Positions 1-9,039 are shown, counted from the stretch's first letter. The stretch: DNA of 64,000 bases from Hymenobacter sp. YC55 (GCF_029433095.1 NZ_JARNTX010000001.1:620001-684000); one strand, 5' to 3'. Made by a program: numbers and translations. The notes: a model not told the origin generated them from the sequence alone.

Positions 1-540
1 AGCGTGCTGCTGCGCTGGACCCGGGGGACGGGTACCCGCCGCTTGGTGCTGATGCGCGCCGATGCACCAGTTGATGTATTTCCTACGGACGGGGTTCGGT
101 ACACGGCCGCCCCTTTCGGCCAGGGCGAGCCGCTGGGCCATGGCACCTACGTAGTAGCCGATGAAGCTGCTGATTCCCTCACTATCCGCAATCTGGACGC
201 GCGGCATTCCTACCACATTCGAGTAGTAGAATATGCCGACAACGCCGCTACCCATAATCAGCCTGTGTACACCCTGGACGGGAACCCAACCTTGGTACTG
301 CAACCAACTGGCGTATTGGCACTGAACATATATCCTAACCCGGCGCACGAAGAACTAGCTGTGGCGGGCTCTAGCGTTACGTTGCCATACGAACTGCTAA
401 GCCAAGACGGAAAGCAGGTAACGAGCGGGCAGATGGCACCAGGACAAACCATACCCGTCGTTGACTTACAGCCCGGCACCTACTTCATTCGTTTTCAAGC
501 GCCAGAAGGGCCTATTTCTCGCCGCTTCGTGAAGGAGTAA
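1..540 (+). CDS. Secreted protein with T9SS type A C-terminal sorting domain (C-terminal part only)
   Basis: The frame is open at base 1, so only about the last 180 residues of a larger protein are present. The first half (about residues 1-90) has a beta-rich fibronectin type III-like look, with alternating short strands and the phrase TIRNLDARHSYHIRVVEYA. The last ~70 residues begin at NIYPNPA and contain the conserved pattern of the type IX secretion (Por) sorting domain: a YPNP box, a central L(L)SQDGKQV strand pair, and a terminal LQPGTYFIRF block ending in RRFVKE. That domain is known to direct export across the outer membrane in Bacteroidota and is normally cleaved or anchored to the surface. 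The passenger function cannot be told from what is visible. The gene meets the flavoprotein gene at 715 tail to tail. Confidence 0.85.
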   Translation, partial: SVLLRWTRGTGTRRLVLMRADAPVDVFPTDGVRYTAAPFGQGEPLGHGTYVVADEAADSLTIRNLDARHSYHIRVVEYADNAATHNQPVYTLDGNPTLVLQPTGVLALNIYPNPAHEELAVAGSSVTLPYELLSQDGKQVTSGQMAPGQTIPVVDLQPGTYFIRFQAPEGPISRRFVKE

Positions 541-714
541 GCATCATTTGCGGTTGGGTTTGAAAACGTAGCAAGCTTTAACACAACGTACCAATAACCA
601 CTCTGAGTCCTGCTTAGTTAGCAAGCCGCTTCGGCAAGCTAGTATGGGTTCCAAGCAGGCTCGGGGTGCTTGATAAATGCAGCTTGCTTAAGGCTGTACT
701 GTACATTAAGAATT

Positions 715-2373
715 CTAGAGTACTGCCTGGGCAGCGGCGCGTCCTGCTATGCGGCCTGAAAAGAGGCAGCCCCCAAGAAAGGTGCCTTCCAGCGCTCGGT
801 AGCCGTGCATGCCACCACCACCAAAACCTGCTACTTCCCCGGCCGCGTAGAGTCCCGGTACCGGTTCACCATTGGCTCCCAATACCCGGCCCGATAAGTC
901 AGTCTCAAGCCCGCCCAGCGACTTGCGAGTGAGGATGTGTAGGCGGACGGCAATCAGCGGCCCCATAGCCGGATCAAGCAGCTTGTGGGGTTTGGCTGTC
1001 CGAATAAGCCTGTCGCCTAGGTACTGGCGGGCTCCTCTGATGGCCGTAATCTGCGAGTCCTTGCTGAAGGAGTTATCGATTTGCAGGTCACGCGCTACTA
1101 TTTCCTGTTCCAGCTTCTGAAAGTCGAGTAGGGGTTCGGGAGTTAGTGCATTCATGCCCCGTACCAAATCAGGCAAGTTCTTTTCCACTACAAAGTCAAC
1201 GCCCTTGTTTTTGAAGGCTTCTACGGGGGCCGGGGCTCCTTTGCCCACCGCGCGGCGCAAGGTCTGGCGCCAGCTTTTATTGGTTAGGTCGGGGTTTTGC
1301 TCGGAGCCAGAGAGGGCAAATTCTTTGCGGATTATTTTCTGCGTCAAGACAAACCAACTATGGTCGTAGCCGGTTTGGCGCAGGTGCTGGAGCGTACCTA
1401 GGGTGTCGAAGCCTGGAAACAACGGCACGGGCAACCGGTTGCCGCGAGCATCTAACCACAACGAAGAAGGACCTGGTAGAATGCGGATGCCATGGCGACT
1501 CCAGATAGGGTTCCAATTGTCAACCCCCTCGGTGTAGTGCCACATCCGGTCTTGGTTGATGCATTTGGCGCCAGCCGCCTCACTAATGCCGAGCATCAAG
1601 CCGTCTACATGGTCGGGCACGCCTGAGAGCATGTGCTGCGGTGGGTTACCCAAGCGGGCCGGCCAATTCTGGCGTACTAGGTCGTGGTTGGCTCCAATGC
1701 CCCCGGAGGTTACGATAACAGCCTGGGCACGAAACGCGAAGTCGGACACTACCAGCCGAGAGCTTTTCTCGCCCCGCAATACGGAACTTGGCTCTAGTAT
1801 TTCTCCGAGTGCTCCGTCGATTATGCCGTTGGTTGACGTTAGCTCCGTAACCCGGTGGCGAAACTTAAGCGTGATTAAGCCACGCTTTACGGCCTCGCGC
1901 ACTCGGTGAGCAAATGGCGCTACTACGCCCGTGCCGGTGCCCCAGGCCACGTGAAAACGCGGCACCGAGTTGCCGGGTCCCATAGCTCCGTAGCCACCCC
2001 GCTCGGCCCAGCCCACCACCGGAAAGAATCGGACACCCATCTGGTGCAGCCAGCTACGCTTTTCGCCTGCGGCAAAACCTACATAGGCTTCGGCCCACCG
2101 CCGGGGCCACTTGTCCTCGGTGCGGTCGAAGCCTGCTGTACTAAACCAGTCCTGCAGAGCCAGCTCGTAGGAGTCGCGGATGCGGAGACGCCGCTGTTCG
2201 GGAGAATCAACTAAGAACAACCCTCCGAACGACCAAAACGCTTGACCACCCATATTTTGCTCGGGTTCTTGATCGAGCAGTACTACCCGTTTGCCTGCAT
2301 CAGCAAGCTCAGTTGCTGCTACCAGCCCTGCCAAGCCCGCCCCAATGATTAGTACGTCGGCCTCCGTTTGCAT
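715..2373 (-). CDS. FAD-binding dehydrogenase (fumarate reductase/3-ketosteroid dehydrogenase-like flavoprotein)
   Basis: A flavoprotein oxidoreductase of about 552 residues. The N-terminus carries a dinucleotide-binding beta-alpha-beta fold, VLIIGAGLAGL, followed by a VVLLDQEP acidic strand end (residues 6-37) and an FSFGG-like GGQAFWSFGG flavin segment. The C-terminus has the second FAD contact, GLYAAGEVAGFGGGG, typical of the FAD_binding_2 superfamily that includes fumarate reductase and 3-oxosteroid dehydrogenases. The specific family resembled is the one usually annotated as putative FAD-binding dehydrogenase, whose substrate is unknown. The frame extends 45 codons further upstream (to 2508), but that part is Arg/Leu-rich and not family-like; the Met at 2373 immediately before the Rossmann strand matches the usual ~550-residue length. 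It is soluble, with no signal peptide. It is a single gene facing the T9SS protein. Confidence 0.85.
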   Translation of the reverse strand: MQTEADVLIIGAGLAGLVAATELADAGKRVVLLDQEPEQNMGGQAFWSFGGLFLVDSPEQRRLRIRDSYELALQDWFSTAGFDRTEDKWPRRWAEAYVGFAAGEKRSWLHQMGVRFFPVVGWAERGGYGAMGPGNSVPRFHVAWGTGTGVVAPFAHRVREAVKRGLITLKFRHRVTELTSTNGIIDGALGEILEPSSVLRGEKSSRLVVSDFAFRAQAVIVTSGGIGANHDLVRQNWPARLGNPPQHMLSGVPDHVDGLMLGISEAAGAKCINQDRMWHYTEGVDNWNPIWSRHGIRILPGPSSLWLDARGNRLPVPLFPGFDTLGTLQHLRQTGYDHSWFVLTQKIIRKEFALSGSEQNPDLTNKSWRQTLRRAVGKGAPAPVEAFKNKGVDFVVEKNLPDLVRGMNALTPEPLLDFQKLEQEIVARDLQIDNSFSKDSQITAIRGARQYLGDRLIRTAKPHKLLDPAMGPLIAVRLHILTRKSLGGLETDLSGRVLGANGEPVPGLYAAGEVAGFGGGGMHGYRALEGTFLGGCLFSGRIAGRAAAQAVL

Positions 2374-3055
2374 GGTAACTAGATTTTTGCCTGTCCTTGA
2401 GGGCTGCTGGCGCAACAGAGTCAGAGCAAGGTGGGTGATTTTCTGATGTAGCGAATATACCAATGTCTCGGCCAACTTCGGATGGGCACGAATAGGCGTT
2501 TGGCGCAACGGCCGGAGAAAGTACCAACAGCTAAATGCGTGCTAAAAGACGCAGTGAGACTAGGACAGGATAAGGAGGGCGGCTATTCTTTGAGCAATGT
2601 GTCGGTGTACTCTGCTTCGGGAATATAAGGCAGCTTAGCCCGACAGGTTTGAAAGCGTGCTGTTCTTGTACATTTTATGATCTTACGGATATATACAATT
2701 TTTAATTGGAATACGTATATTGCGGCGTTGCTATGCCTTGCTGCCTCTACCTAAGAGAGTTCCTCTTGATAAGCGGTACACCTGCTTTCAGGGGGCTGGT
2801 AGCTACTCTAAATCACCTGCGGTTAGTGCACAAGGCCTTAAGCAAGTGAAAAAGAATAGAATCCTGAAAGGATACTAAATAGCGCAAATGCCCTTGCTGT
2901 AGATAATTGATCTACTTTTTCCTGGTGCTCGATGCCGGAGTAAAACTGTCCTCTTCTTACTTGTGCTACTGAGCGCCCCTGCTACACTCCGTTGTAAGGC
3001 GCGGGTACTAGTACGCGAATAAAATTGCCCATTATTTACATTAAATTCTTGCGTT
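2374..3055. other. Intergenic region, 682 bp, divergent
   Basis: This gap lies between the divergently read flavoprotein gene and the membrane-protein gene at 3056. It becomes more AT-rich towards the membrane protein. I found no convincing TAnnTTTG element, RNA gene or long inverted repeat. Both promoters presumably lie here. Confidence 0.4.
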
Positions 3056-4624
3056 TTGAGACTTAAAGACAGCTTCTGGATTTTTTTTATTGTTCTGCTT
3101 TGTATTCATGCAGCTTTAGTCTTGCGTATTGATTTCTTTCCGTTTGCCGATGTACCTAGTCATTTAGCAGAAGGAGTTATTTATAGATATTATAATGATG
3201 CTTCGAATTTATTTAATCAATATTATACATTAAACTATAAGTTTTACCCGAATACGTTTCACTTATTCTTTTTTGCGTTACCTATTTTCCCTGACGTAGA
3301 AATTGCAAACAAGATATTGCACCTACTTCTCGTCGTTACGCTGCCAATACTAGTTCTGCTCATAATTAAGGAATTAAATGGCAATAGGTGGTTTGCTATT
3401 ATCTCTTTTATACTCGTTTATAATTATAACCTAACTTTTGGCTTTACCGGAAACGCCATTGCTAATAATGTGGTGCTGCTTATTTTGTGGTTGTGGCTGC
3501 GAGCTGTTAGCAACAAGTCTAGGTATGTGAGGAATATGATTTTTATATCCTTGCTGTTACTAGTCGTGTATTTTTCGCACGCTATGGTGGCCTTGTTCTG
3601 TATGATGATGGTTGGGTCCTTTCTGCTGTATAGGTACAGGACCAACTTCATAGGCTTAGTTCTGAATTCTTTTGTTTTGGTGCCTTTGGGCTTGCTAGTT
3701 GTCTATTGGTGGTTTGTTCTTCAAAAATCAGCCGAGAATAGCGCAGGGTTTACAACCGAAGAAACGTCGACCGGAGCGTTTATGAAAGAGTACTACATGC
3801 ACGAGTACTTGCAGACTTTTTTAATTAGAGCCAAGTTTATTGTGGCTGATAATGCGCAATTGTTTAATGGCCCACTTGGAAAAATAGTTGCTCTGCTGCT
3901 AGCTTTTATAATCCTGGTTCCCTTTATAATAATTGCTTATAAATATTTCTTTAACAGAAATAATGCGCAGCAGCAAGGGTTATTTCCTGCCATAGATGAG
4001 AAGATGGCCTACGTGTTTATATTATTACTTGTAAGCTGTTTTTGCTATTTTATTTTGCCTCAGCGTATTCCGGGGCAAGAGCCACTGTACGAGCGGTTCT
4101 CTACTATCCTGCTGTTTGCCTTACTATTTATTGCCTGCAAAGCGCCCCAGGTAGATAATAGAGTTTTTGCGTATGCAGCTATTCTCGTGGCTTTTGCGCA
4201 TTTGATACTGTGGGGTCAATATTTCTACCAGTTCGATCAGGAAAATAAAGGCTTCTCTGAGGTGTTGCCAAAAGATAACACGAAGAAATTATCGTATATG
4301 AATTATGATCCTAACTATAGAGGGAGGATGATATACGACCATTTTCAGAATTATTTCATAGTGCGCGATAAGGGAATTTCCACAACTAGAATAATTGATT
4401 ACAGATTCGGTATGATCAGAAGAAAGGCAAGCGGCGGATTGCCGTATCAGGCGTATATGTACTATAATGAGAGCCCGAGAGAAATGATTGCAAAGTCAGA
4501 CTACTTGTTGGTAAGAGGTGATATTGCTGCTCGTGATCAAAAAATCCTTGATTCTCTGAATACCTTCCGGAAAGTGAAGGATGTCAATAAGTGGCATTTA
4601 TTGCAAAGAGTCAGTAAGCAATAA
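3056..4624 (+). CDS. Polytopic inner-membrane protein, GT-C glycosyltransferase-like, unknown function
   Basis: The product is 522 residues with about ten to twelve hydrophobic segments (the first at residues 7-24) and a C-terminal soluble tail of roughly 120 residues after about residue 395. An acidic loop after the first membrane segment (FPFADVPSHLAEG) and a late Arg-containing loop before a membrane helix resemble GT-C type lipid-linked glycosyltransferases, but I see no diagnostic motif, so this is only an architectural guess. The start is TTG at 3056; no ATG lies near. Base composition is much more AT-rich than the neighbours and codons such as TTA, ATA and AGA are frequent, suggesting acquisition by transfer, as often seen for envelope polysaccharide genes. 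It stands alone and ends at a 64-bp palindromic terminator. Confidence 0.7.
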   Translation: MRLKDSFWIFFIVLLCIHAALVLRIDFFPFADVPSHLAEGVIYRYYNDASNLFNQYYTLNYKFYPNTFHLFFFALPIFPDVEIANKILHLLLVVTLPILVLLIIKELNGNRWFAIISFILVYNYNLTFGFTGNAIANNVVLLILWLWLRAVSNKSRYVRNMIFISLLLLVVYFSHAMVALFCMMMVGSFLLYRYRTNFIGLVLNSFVLVPLGLLVVYWWFVLQKSAENSAGFTTEETSTGAFMKEYYMHEYLQTFLIRAKFIVADNAQLFNGPLGKIVALLLAFIILVPFIIIAYKYFFNRNNAQQQGLFPAIDEKMAYVFILLLVSCFCYFILPQRIPGQEPLYERFSTILLFALLFIACKAPQVDNRVFAYAAILVAFAHLILWGQYFYQFDQENKGFSEVLPKDNTKKLSYMNYDPNYRGRMIYDHFQNYFIVRDKGISTTRIIDYRFGMIRRKASGGLPYQAYMYYNESPREMIAKSDYLLVRGDIAARDQKILDSLNTFRKVKDVNKWHLLQRVSKQ

Positions 4625-4724
4625 CCCACAGCAAAACGGGCCTAAAACGGGCCGTTAACGGATTTTAGAGTCTATTCTGCGCTAATCGACCACGGCATAG
4701 GCAAGGCTTCGCTTTTGTGGGCGC

Positions 4725-4788
4725 AATAAAAAGGCTGGCGTACTAGCTTGGGTTACGTAACCCAAGCTAGTACGCCAGCCTTTTTATT
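4725..4788. terminator. Perfect 64-bp palindrome acting as bidirectional terminator
   Basis: Bases 4725-4788 form a perfect inverted repeat with 32-base arms and no spacer (centre ACGT at 4755-4758). Each outer arm has an A-run on one side and a T-run on the other (AATAAAAAGG...CCTTTTTATT). It lies 100 bp after the membrane-protein gene and 37 bp after the end of the convergent glycosyltransferase gene, so it can end transcription from both sides. Confidence 0.85.
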
Positions 4789-4825
4789 CCTTGCTGTTGT
4801 ATGCTTTCAGTGCCGACGCTAGGCG

Positions 4826-5689
4826 TTATCTGCCGAAGAGCAGGTGTTTGCTTTTCTTGGCAATGCTGTACAAGTGAGCTGGTATCTTGTCGATCCACTT
4901 CATGTGGATAACGGACTCGGTCAGCAGAGAGTAGTTCGTTTTGTAGACGGCTCGGTGCGAAGTGGTCTTGTAAATGTTGTACTGAAGACCCACAACCGAC
5001 TCGTCGGCTACTAATCGGTGGGGAGCAGTTGGCAGCAACGGATTGATGGCAAGTGTGTAAGCAAGCGGGCCAGTCAGCCTGAGCACACCTATGCCGCCCG
5101 TGCCATGGAGCCACGGCCGGTAGTTGTCGATGTTGGTAAGCACCGTTTCAAGCACCGCTTTCAGAAAGGGGTGGCCGGGGGCGGCAATAATGTGCCACTG
5201 CTGGTATTCACCACCCGGCAGGTGTGCCACTTCTTTCGAGAGGCCAAAGCCCTCGTGCGATTCGCCGGGCTTGTTTCGCCAATGCGCTAGAATGTACCGG
5301 TCGTCGGGCAGTAATACCTCGTCGAGGGGGCGCGTGCACGTACTCTTGATGTCCAGATAAACGCCGCCGCGCTTGTAGAGCAGCAGATAACGAAACAAAT
5401 CGGCACGGGCTGCGCCGTACCGTGGATTTATGCGCTCATAATAACTGAGTATGCGAGGCCCGTAGTTTTCGGTAATGAATGCCTTGATATCATCATCGTC
5501 GTGAAGGATGTGCTCCCAACCGGGGTTCAACTTCTTGAGGTTGTTGACATTCTCCTGTAGCTCGGGCGGCAAATTCTTCGACATAAACGTCTGATGAATC
5601 ACACGGGGAATAGCCGTGCCTTCATCTAGGGGCTGCAAATGAGCTTGCCTGCCGGTGTGTGGAGCAGGAGAGGAAAGAGCTTGTGTCAT
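4826..5689 (-). CDS. Glycosyltransferase family 32 (sugar transferase with DXD-region motif)
   Basis: A 287-residue cytoplasmic sugar transferase of the Gly_transf_sug/GT32 type (relatives of capsular and OCH1-like mannosyltransferases). Hallmarks are the N-terminal IPRVIHQTF strand, then WEHILHDDDD, the helix RADLFRYLLLYKRGG and the metal/nucleotide-sugar site VYLDIKSTC. In the last motif the usual second acidic residue of DxD is Lys (D-I-K), a variant that occurs in some bacterial members. The C-terminal half contains GTGGIGVLRLTGP, matching the family's TGP segment. The frame reaches 5749, but Met at 5689 begins a more typical N-terminus. Probable role: adding a sugar to a surface polysaccharide or glycan; donor and acceptor are unknown. 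It converges with the membrane protein at 3056-4624. Confidence 0.82.
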   Translation of the reverse strand: MTQALSSPAPHTGRQAHLQPLDEGTAIPRVIHQTFMSKNLPPELQENVNNLKKLNPGWEHILHDDDDIKAFITENYGPRILSYYERINPRYGAARADLFRYLLLYKRGGVYLDIKSTCTRPLDEVLLPDDRYILAHWRNKPGESHEGFGLSKEVAHLPGGEYQQWHIIAAPGHPFLKAVLETVLTNIDNYRPWLHGTGGIGVLRLTGPLAYTLAINPLLPTAPHRLVADESVVGLQYNIYKTTSHRAVYKTNYSLLTESVIHMKWIDKIPAHLYSIAKKSKHLLFGR

Positions 5690-5999
5690 AGTTGATACGA
5701 TGCAATCTGATAAGGGCCAGCCAATCACTGCCTGACAACAATATTGCAAATCCTGCGCAAAGATGTAAAAAGAGTAAGAAGCTAGCGGGCGTCAGCAAAT
5801 ACAACCTCATACTTTCTTGTTCGTCAATGACGAAAACTCTCCGGTATTCACCATCAGGGCTCCTTTAGCAGTACCCTACCATCGCCATCAACTGTACGAC
5901 ATACCGTGGCTTGCCATTGCTGCAGCCGGCAGACTAGCTTGCTACTCGATGCTAGTCAGGGTCATAGCAGGGAGGCCCGTATCGTGAGGACCTTAACCA
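5690..5999. other. Intergenic region, 310 bp
   Basis: Upstream region of the GT32 gene and downstream region of the phosphatase gene. No RNA gene or strong hairpin was recognised. Confidence 0.35.
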
Positions 6000-6680
6000 T
6001 TAACGGCCTTTCACGCCCGGATAGAGCTCCTGCACCACGTCGCTCTGTACAAACTCTTTGGTGCGGACGTTCATCAAACTCAAGCGGCCACCGTAAGCGG
6101 CACCTTGGTCAACGTTCCAGACATTGGCGCGTTGAAGCGGGACTTTGCTTAGGGGCCAAGTAGGAGTATGGCCGATAAAGCATTCTTTGTACGCAGAAGC
6201 CTCCAGGCCATAACGCCACAGCGTGCGCGTCCAGATCAATTCGTACGGTTCTTGCTCGGCAATAGGAAGGGTTGGGTCGTAGCCGGCATGGACGTAAAGA
6301 TTACCGGCCCTGTCTTCGTAATAAGGCCGCTGCTTGCCAAAAAAAGAGTGGAAATGCCGTTGAATCTGTTCTTTGGGGCCTTTCGAGTAAGCGTCGAACG
6401 TCGCTTTACCGCCTTGCAGGTACCAAATTTGGTTTAGCTGAGTTTGTGGTAGCGAAGTAGCCATCCACTCGGCGGCCCACCAGTCGTGGTTGCCTTGCAG
6501 CCAGATGCTATTGGGAATGGTAAGTAGCCGCTCAACGCATTGCGGGGTTTCGGGCCAGCCGTCGGCTACGTCGCCTAGGTGGACGAGACGGTCGATGCCC
6601 GGGCGAAACGGGCTGCGCTCCAGCACCTGCTCCAGGGCCCGGAAAGCGCCATGTATGTCGCCGAGTACGTAGGTTTCCAT
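6000..6680 (-). CDS. Metallophosphoesterase, serine/threonine protein phosphatase (PPP) family
   Basis: A 226-residue calcineurin-like phosphatase. The three metal-binding signatures of the PPP family appear in order near the N-terminus: GDIHG (residues 7-11), GDVAD for the usual GDxxDRG, and GNHDWW. Later His residues (HAGYD and FIGHTPT) complete the dinuclear metal site, as in bacteriophage lambda-type and PrpA/PrpE-like phosphatases. It is expected to hydrolyse phosphoserine/threonine or small phosphoesters in the cytoplasm. Start chosen at Met 6680, which places the first strand (ETYVLGDIHG) at the N-terminus; an upstream Met at 6713 would add 11 unlike residues. It precedes no obvious operon partner except the small membrane-protein gene upstream on the same strand (97 bp gap). 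Confidence 0.85.
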   Translation of the reverse strand: METYVLGDIHGAFRALEQVLERSPFRPGIDRLVHLGDVADGWPETPQCVERLLTIPNSIWLQGNHDWWAAEWMATSLPQTQLNQIWYLQGGKATFDAYSKGPKEQIQRHFHSFFGKQRPYYEDRAGNLYVHAGYDPTLPIAEQEPYELIWTRTLWRYGLEASAYKECFIGHTPTWPLSKVPLQRANVWNVDQGAAYGGRLSLMNVRTKEFVQSDVVQELYPGVKGR

Positions 6681-6777
6681 GTGCTTACTACGTGCAAACC
6701 AGCGGTAGGGCAATGCTTCAGACAGCAGACGCTGAAGCGCGCCATCTGCGTTGAACCTTCGCGCCGGAGCTGTGGTA

Positions 6778-7392
6778 TCAACGGCGGCCGAATACTAGTT
6801 TAACGACTATAAACACGGTGCCGAGCGCTATAAGAAATAGGCTCGAAAAGTAGCCGACCCATTTCTCGCCGGTTTTAGTAAACAGATAATCGTCGCGTTT
6901 ACCACCGTATACGGTAGTCGCCCTGACAGCCCCGGCTGGGCTAATAACGCCGACGGCAAATACCTGAGAGCCCCGGTCGAACCCTTTGTAGTTAACCTTT
7001 TTCCTGTTCTTTTGGATGGTGGACCGCTCTATCATATACCCCGCCTCAATAGGTATGGTGGCACCACCAACGTCGAGTAATAGGGGAGGAGTAACCCAAT
7101 CGTCTTCTACCCAAACGGCTCCCTGTTTGTCGGAGTACTTCAATTCGCTGCTCCGAACGTACGCTACCAACGTGCCGTAGCGCTGCGCCGTGGCAGAACT
7201 AATACGGCCTTCCACCAACACGGGAGTGCCGTGCGGGAGCCCCCGAACCACCGAAGCCGGTTGCGGCTCAAGGGCGCGAATTTGGTCTAGTACAGTGTTC
7301 GAGAAATAAGTAAGTGCCAGCAACTGGGCGCAGCCATACGCTATAGCTAAAGCCCCAAAGATGACAAGCTTGTACTTCTGGAACACAGGCAA
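6778..7392 (-). CDS. Membrane protein of unknown function with two terminal transmembrane helices
   Basis: This 204-residue protein has a transmembrane segment at each end (about residues 8-30, ending LLALTYF, and 178-200, YFSSLFLIALGTVFIVVKL). A ~140-residue beta-rich domain lies between them, starting RGLPHGTPVLVEGRIS. The layout and the repeated phrases 'G..V.VEG.IS' and 'VFAVGVISPAG' resemble the GIDE-like domain found in some membrane proteins in both bacteria and eukaryotes, but similarity is too weak to assert. The middle domain probably faces the periplasm or cytoplasm as a hairpin between the helices. The gene is read with the phosphatase gene (stop 6778, next start 6680) and could share a transcript. 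Confidence 0.65.
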   Translation of the reverse strand: MPVFQKYKLVIFGALAIAYGCAQLLALTYFSNTVLDQIRALEPQPASVVRGLPHGTPVLVEGRISSATAQRYGTLVAYVRSSELKYSDKQGAVWVEDDWVTPPLLLDVGGATIPIEAGYMIERSTIQKNRKKVNYKGFDRGSQVFAVGVISPAGAVRATTVYGGKRDDYLFTKTGEKWVGYFSSLFLIALGTVFIVVKLVFGRR

Positions 7393-7589
7393 TACTTTTT
7401 CGCACAGGTGAAGAGCAGCTAGCCCTACAGTGCCGTGTCGAGGCAGTTACACACTGATACAAGCTAGCCGAGCACTAAAATACTTCGCACAAGCGTTTTC
7501 GGGTAGGGCGTCGCAAAAGAAAATGCAGAAATATACCTGGCATGGCTTTGCCGCTTTGCACCTTGAAGCAGTAGCGTTAAAGTTGAAGG

Positions 7590-7997
7590 CTACTTCTGGG
7601 CCCGAAGCCAAGCCTGAGTGTCTTCCAGGTTATCGAATAAGTAGATATCGAGCTGGTCGCTGATACGAAACTTCAAGTCTTCGATGGAAAGTTGGCCGAA
7701 AATGTCAGGCGACACGACCTGGCCAATAGAGCGAAGCCCTTCCTTGATAATAAGCGGCGTCCAGACCTGTTGAATCCAGTCGTTGGCATCCGTGAAGGTG
7801 CCCACAAGGTCGCGGTGGTCGTTGAGCAGTTTGGGGCAAGGCGTCTGCCGCAGCAAGTCTAGATATGTAAGGCCGCCGTCCATTACGGTGCCCAGGGTCT
7901 GGCGGCCATACCAACGGGCGTGTATCCAGTTTTCGTCTTGGTCGTACTCTATGGTCAGGTACACGCTTCCGTCTCCCCGCCGCAGCGAATCAATCAT
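7590..7997 (-). CDS. STAS/SpoIIAA-like domain protein
   Basis: A 135-residue cytoplasmic protein. It follows the pattern of single-domain STAS/SEC14-like (SpoIIAA-like) proteins common in Hymenobacter relatives: an opening strand YLTIEYDQDENWIHARWYG, a helix GGLTYLDLLRQT, a strand PKLLNDHRDLVGTFTDANDW and a final DNLEDTQAWLRAQK helix. The early WIHARW...G and the PKLLND(H)RD motif before the second helix are typical. The role is unknown; STAS proteins usually act in protein-protein signalling. A -7-like element TAGCTTTG lies 47-54 bp upstream, supporting this start at 7997. Confidence 0.65.
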   Translation of the reverse strand: MIDSLRRGDGSVYLTIEYDQDENWIHARWYGRQTLGTVMDGGLTYLDLLRQTPCPKLLNDHRDLVGTFTDANDWIQQVWTPLIIKEGLRSIGQVVSPDIFGQLSIEDLKFRISDQLDIYLFDNLEDTQAWLRAQK

Positions 7998-8043
7998 GTT
8001 AGGTGTGTCAGATAAAGGGCCTAGGCTGCCTCGCGCAAGGAGA

Positions 8044-8051
8044 CAAAGCTA
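8044..8051 (-). promoter_or_regulatory. Candidate Bacteroidota -7 element for the STAS-like gene
   Basis: Read on the minus strand the bases are TAGCTTTG, matching the Bacteroidota TAnnTTTG -7 consensus. Transcription would start about 8037, giving a 40-nt leader before the Met at 7997. The -33 element is not clear. Confidence 0.4.
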
Positions 8052-8133
8052 CAAATAACGGCGTAGCAATATATTAGTTGTGCTCCTGCGCCGTCGACAC
8101 GCAAATCAGCTTGTGCACAGCATTAGCAGGAGC

Positions 8134-8952
8134 TTAGCGCGAAGGAGGCAAGATGGCGCGCGCCCGGAAAAATTCGTCGGTTTTGCGGTTGAATTCGTCG
8201 GCGTGTTCGTGGAGGGTAGCGTGGCCACTATTGGGAATAAGCCAGAGCCAAGCGCGAGGTAGATTCTGGTAAATGGCCACCGTATGCTCAGGCCGAATAA
8301 CGTCTCGGTCGCCGGCGATGATGAAGGCAGGAGCCTTGATGCGCGCCAGTGCCGTCAGCGGGATGTGCGGATGCCGCCAGTCGAGCAGGAAAACTTTCCA
8401 GTCGTTTTTGCGAGTCGGGTCGGTGAAGGTTTGGGTGCGGCCTTCCTGGTAGCCACGCTTCATTTGCTGCCACAGTTCCGGCATCAGGGCCGTGGAATCG
8501 GGCCAGAGGTTGGCGCCGGTAGCAGCCAGCCGTTTCACTTTCTCGGGGTGGCGCAATGCCAGCAGCAGCGCCGTAATGCCGCCGTCGCTCCACCCAAGCA
8601 CGTAGGCCGAATCGAGGTGCAGGTGGGTGAGTAGGGCGGCGCAGTCATCGGCCAGCATCTCGAAGCTCAGCGAATCGGCGCGGTCCACCGATTTGCCGTG
8701 CGCCCGGCTATCCATGGCAATTACGCGGTAGCGCTTGGCGAAATAGGGAATGGTCTTGGCGAATTCTTTGCTGCTACCGCCGTTGCCATGCAAGAGCAGC
8801 AGGGGCGGACCAGCACCATACGCTTCGTAGTACAGCTTCACACCGCGCACGGTAGCATACTTGCCGGCAGCGGGATTATTGCCATACGGTACCGCCTGCC
8901 CATAAGCCAGTCGGGTGAGTAGCAGTAGCGCAACAAGTAAGAGATGAGGCAT
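8134..8952 (-). CDS. Exported alpha/beta hydrolase
   Basis: A 272-residue alpha/beta-fold hydrolase with a cleavable signal peptide (residues 1-19, ending LAYGQA). The oxyanion-hole HGNGG (55-59), the nucleophile elbow G-W-S-D-G with Ser122, the acid in AGDRD (Asp217) and the catalytic His in NSGHA (His244) are all present and correctly spaced for an esterase/epoxide hydrolase-like enzyme. The family is very broad and the substrate cannot be inferred. The product should act in the periplasm. It is a single gene; the neighbouring 337-residue secreted protein is on the same strand 87 bp upstream, so a shared transcript is possible. Confidence 0.85.
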   Translation of the reverse strand: MPHLLLVALLLLTRLAYGQAVPYGNNPAAGKYATVRGVKLYYEAYGAGPPLLLLHGNGGSSKEFAKTIPYFAKRYRVIAMDSRAHGKSVDRADSLSFEMLADDCAALLTHLHLDSAYVLGWSDGGITALLLALRHPEKVKRLAATGANLWPDSTALMPELWQQMKRGYQEGRTQTFTDPTRKNDWKVFLLDWRHPHIPLTALARIKAPAFIIAGDRDVIRPEHTVAIYQNLPRAWLWLIPNSGHATLHEHADEFNRKTDEFFRARAILPPSR

Positions 8953-9039
8953 AGTCAGGTAAACTATACCCTAAAGTAAACACTGGCGGCAAAGTCCTTG
9001 CGCCTCAGCCTCCTTATTGATAGCCCGTAGGAAAACGAC

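Noticed and set aside
2374..2508. 45-codon N-terminal extension of the flavoprotein
   Set aside because: The Rossmann strand starts directly after the internal Met at 2373 and the extension has no family-like features.
5124..5360. Plus-strand frames over the GT32 gene and many similar antisense frames across the GC-rich genes
   Set aside because: They are shadows of the real genes: rich in Arg/Pro/Gly, without family motifs, and wholly inside well-supported coding regions.
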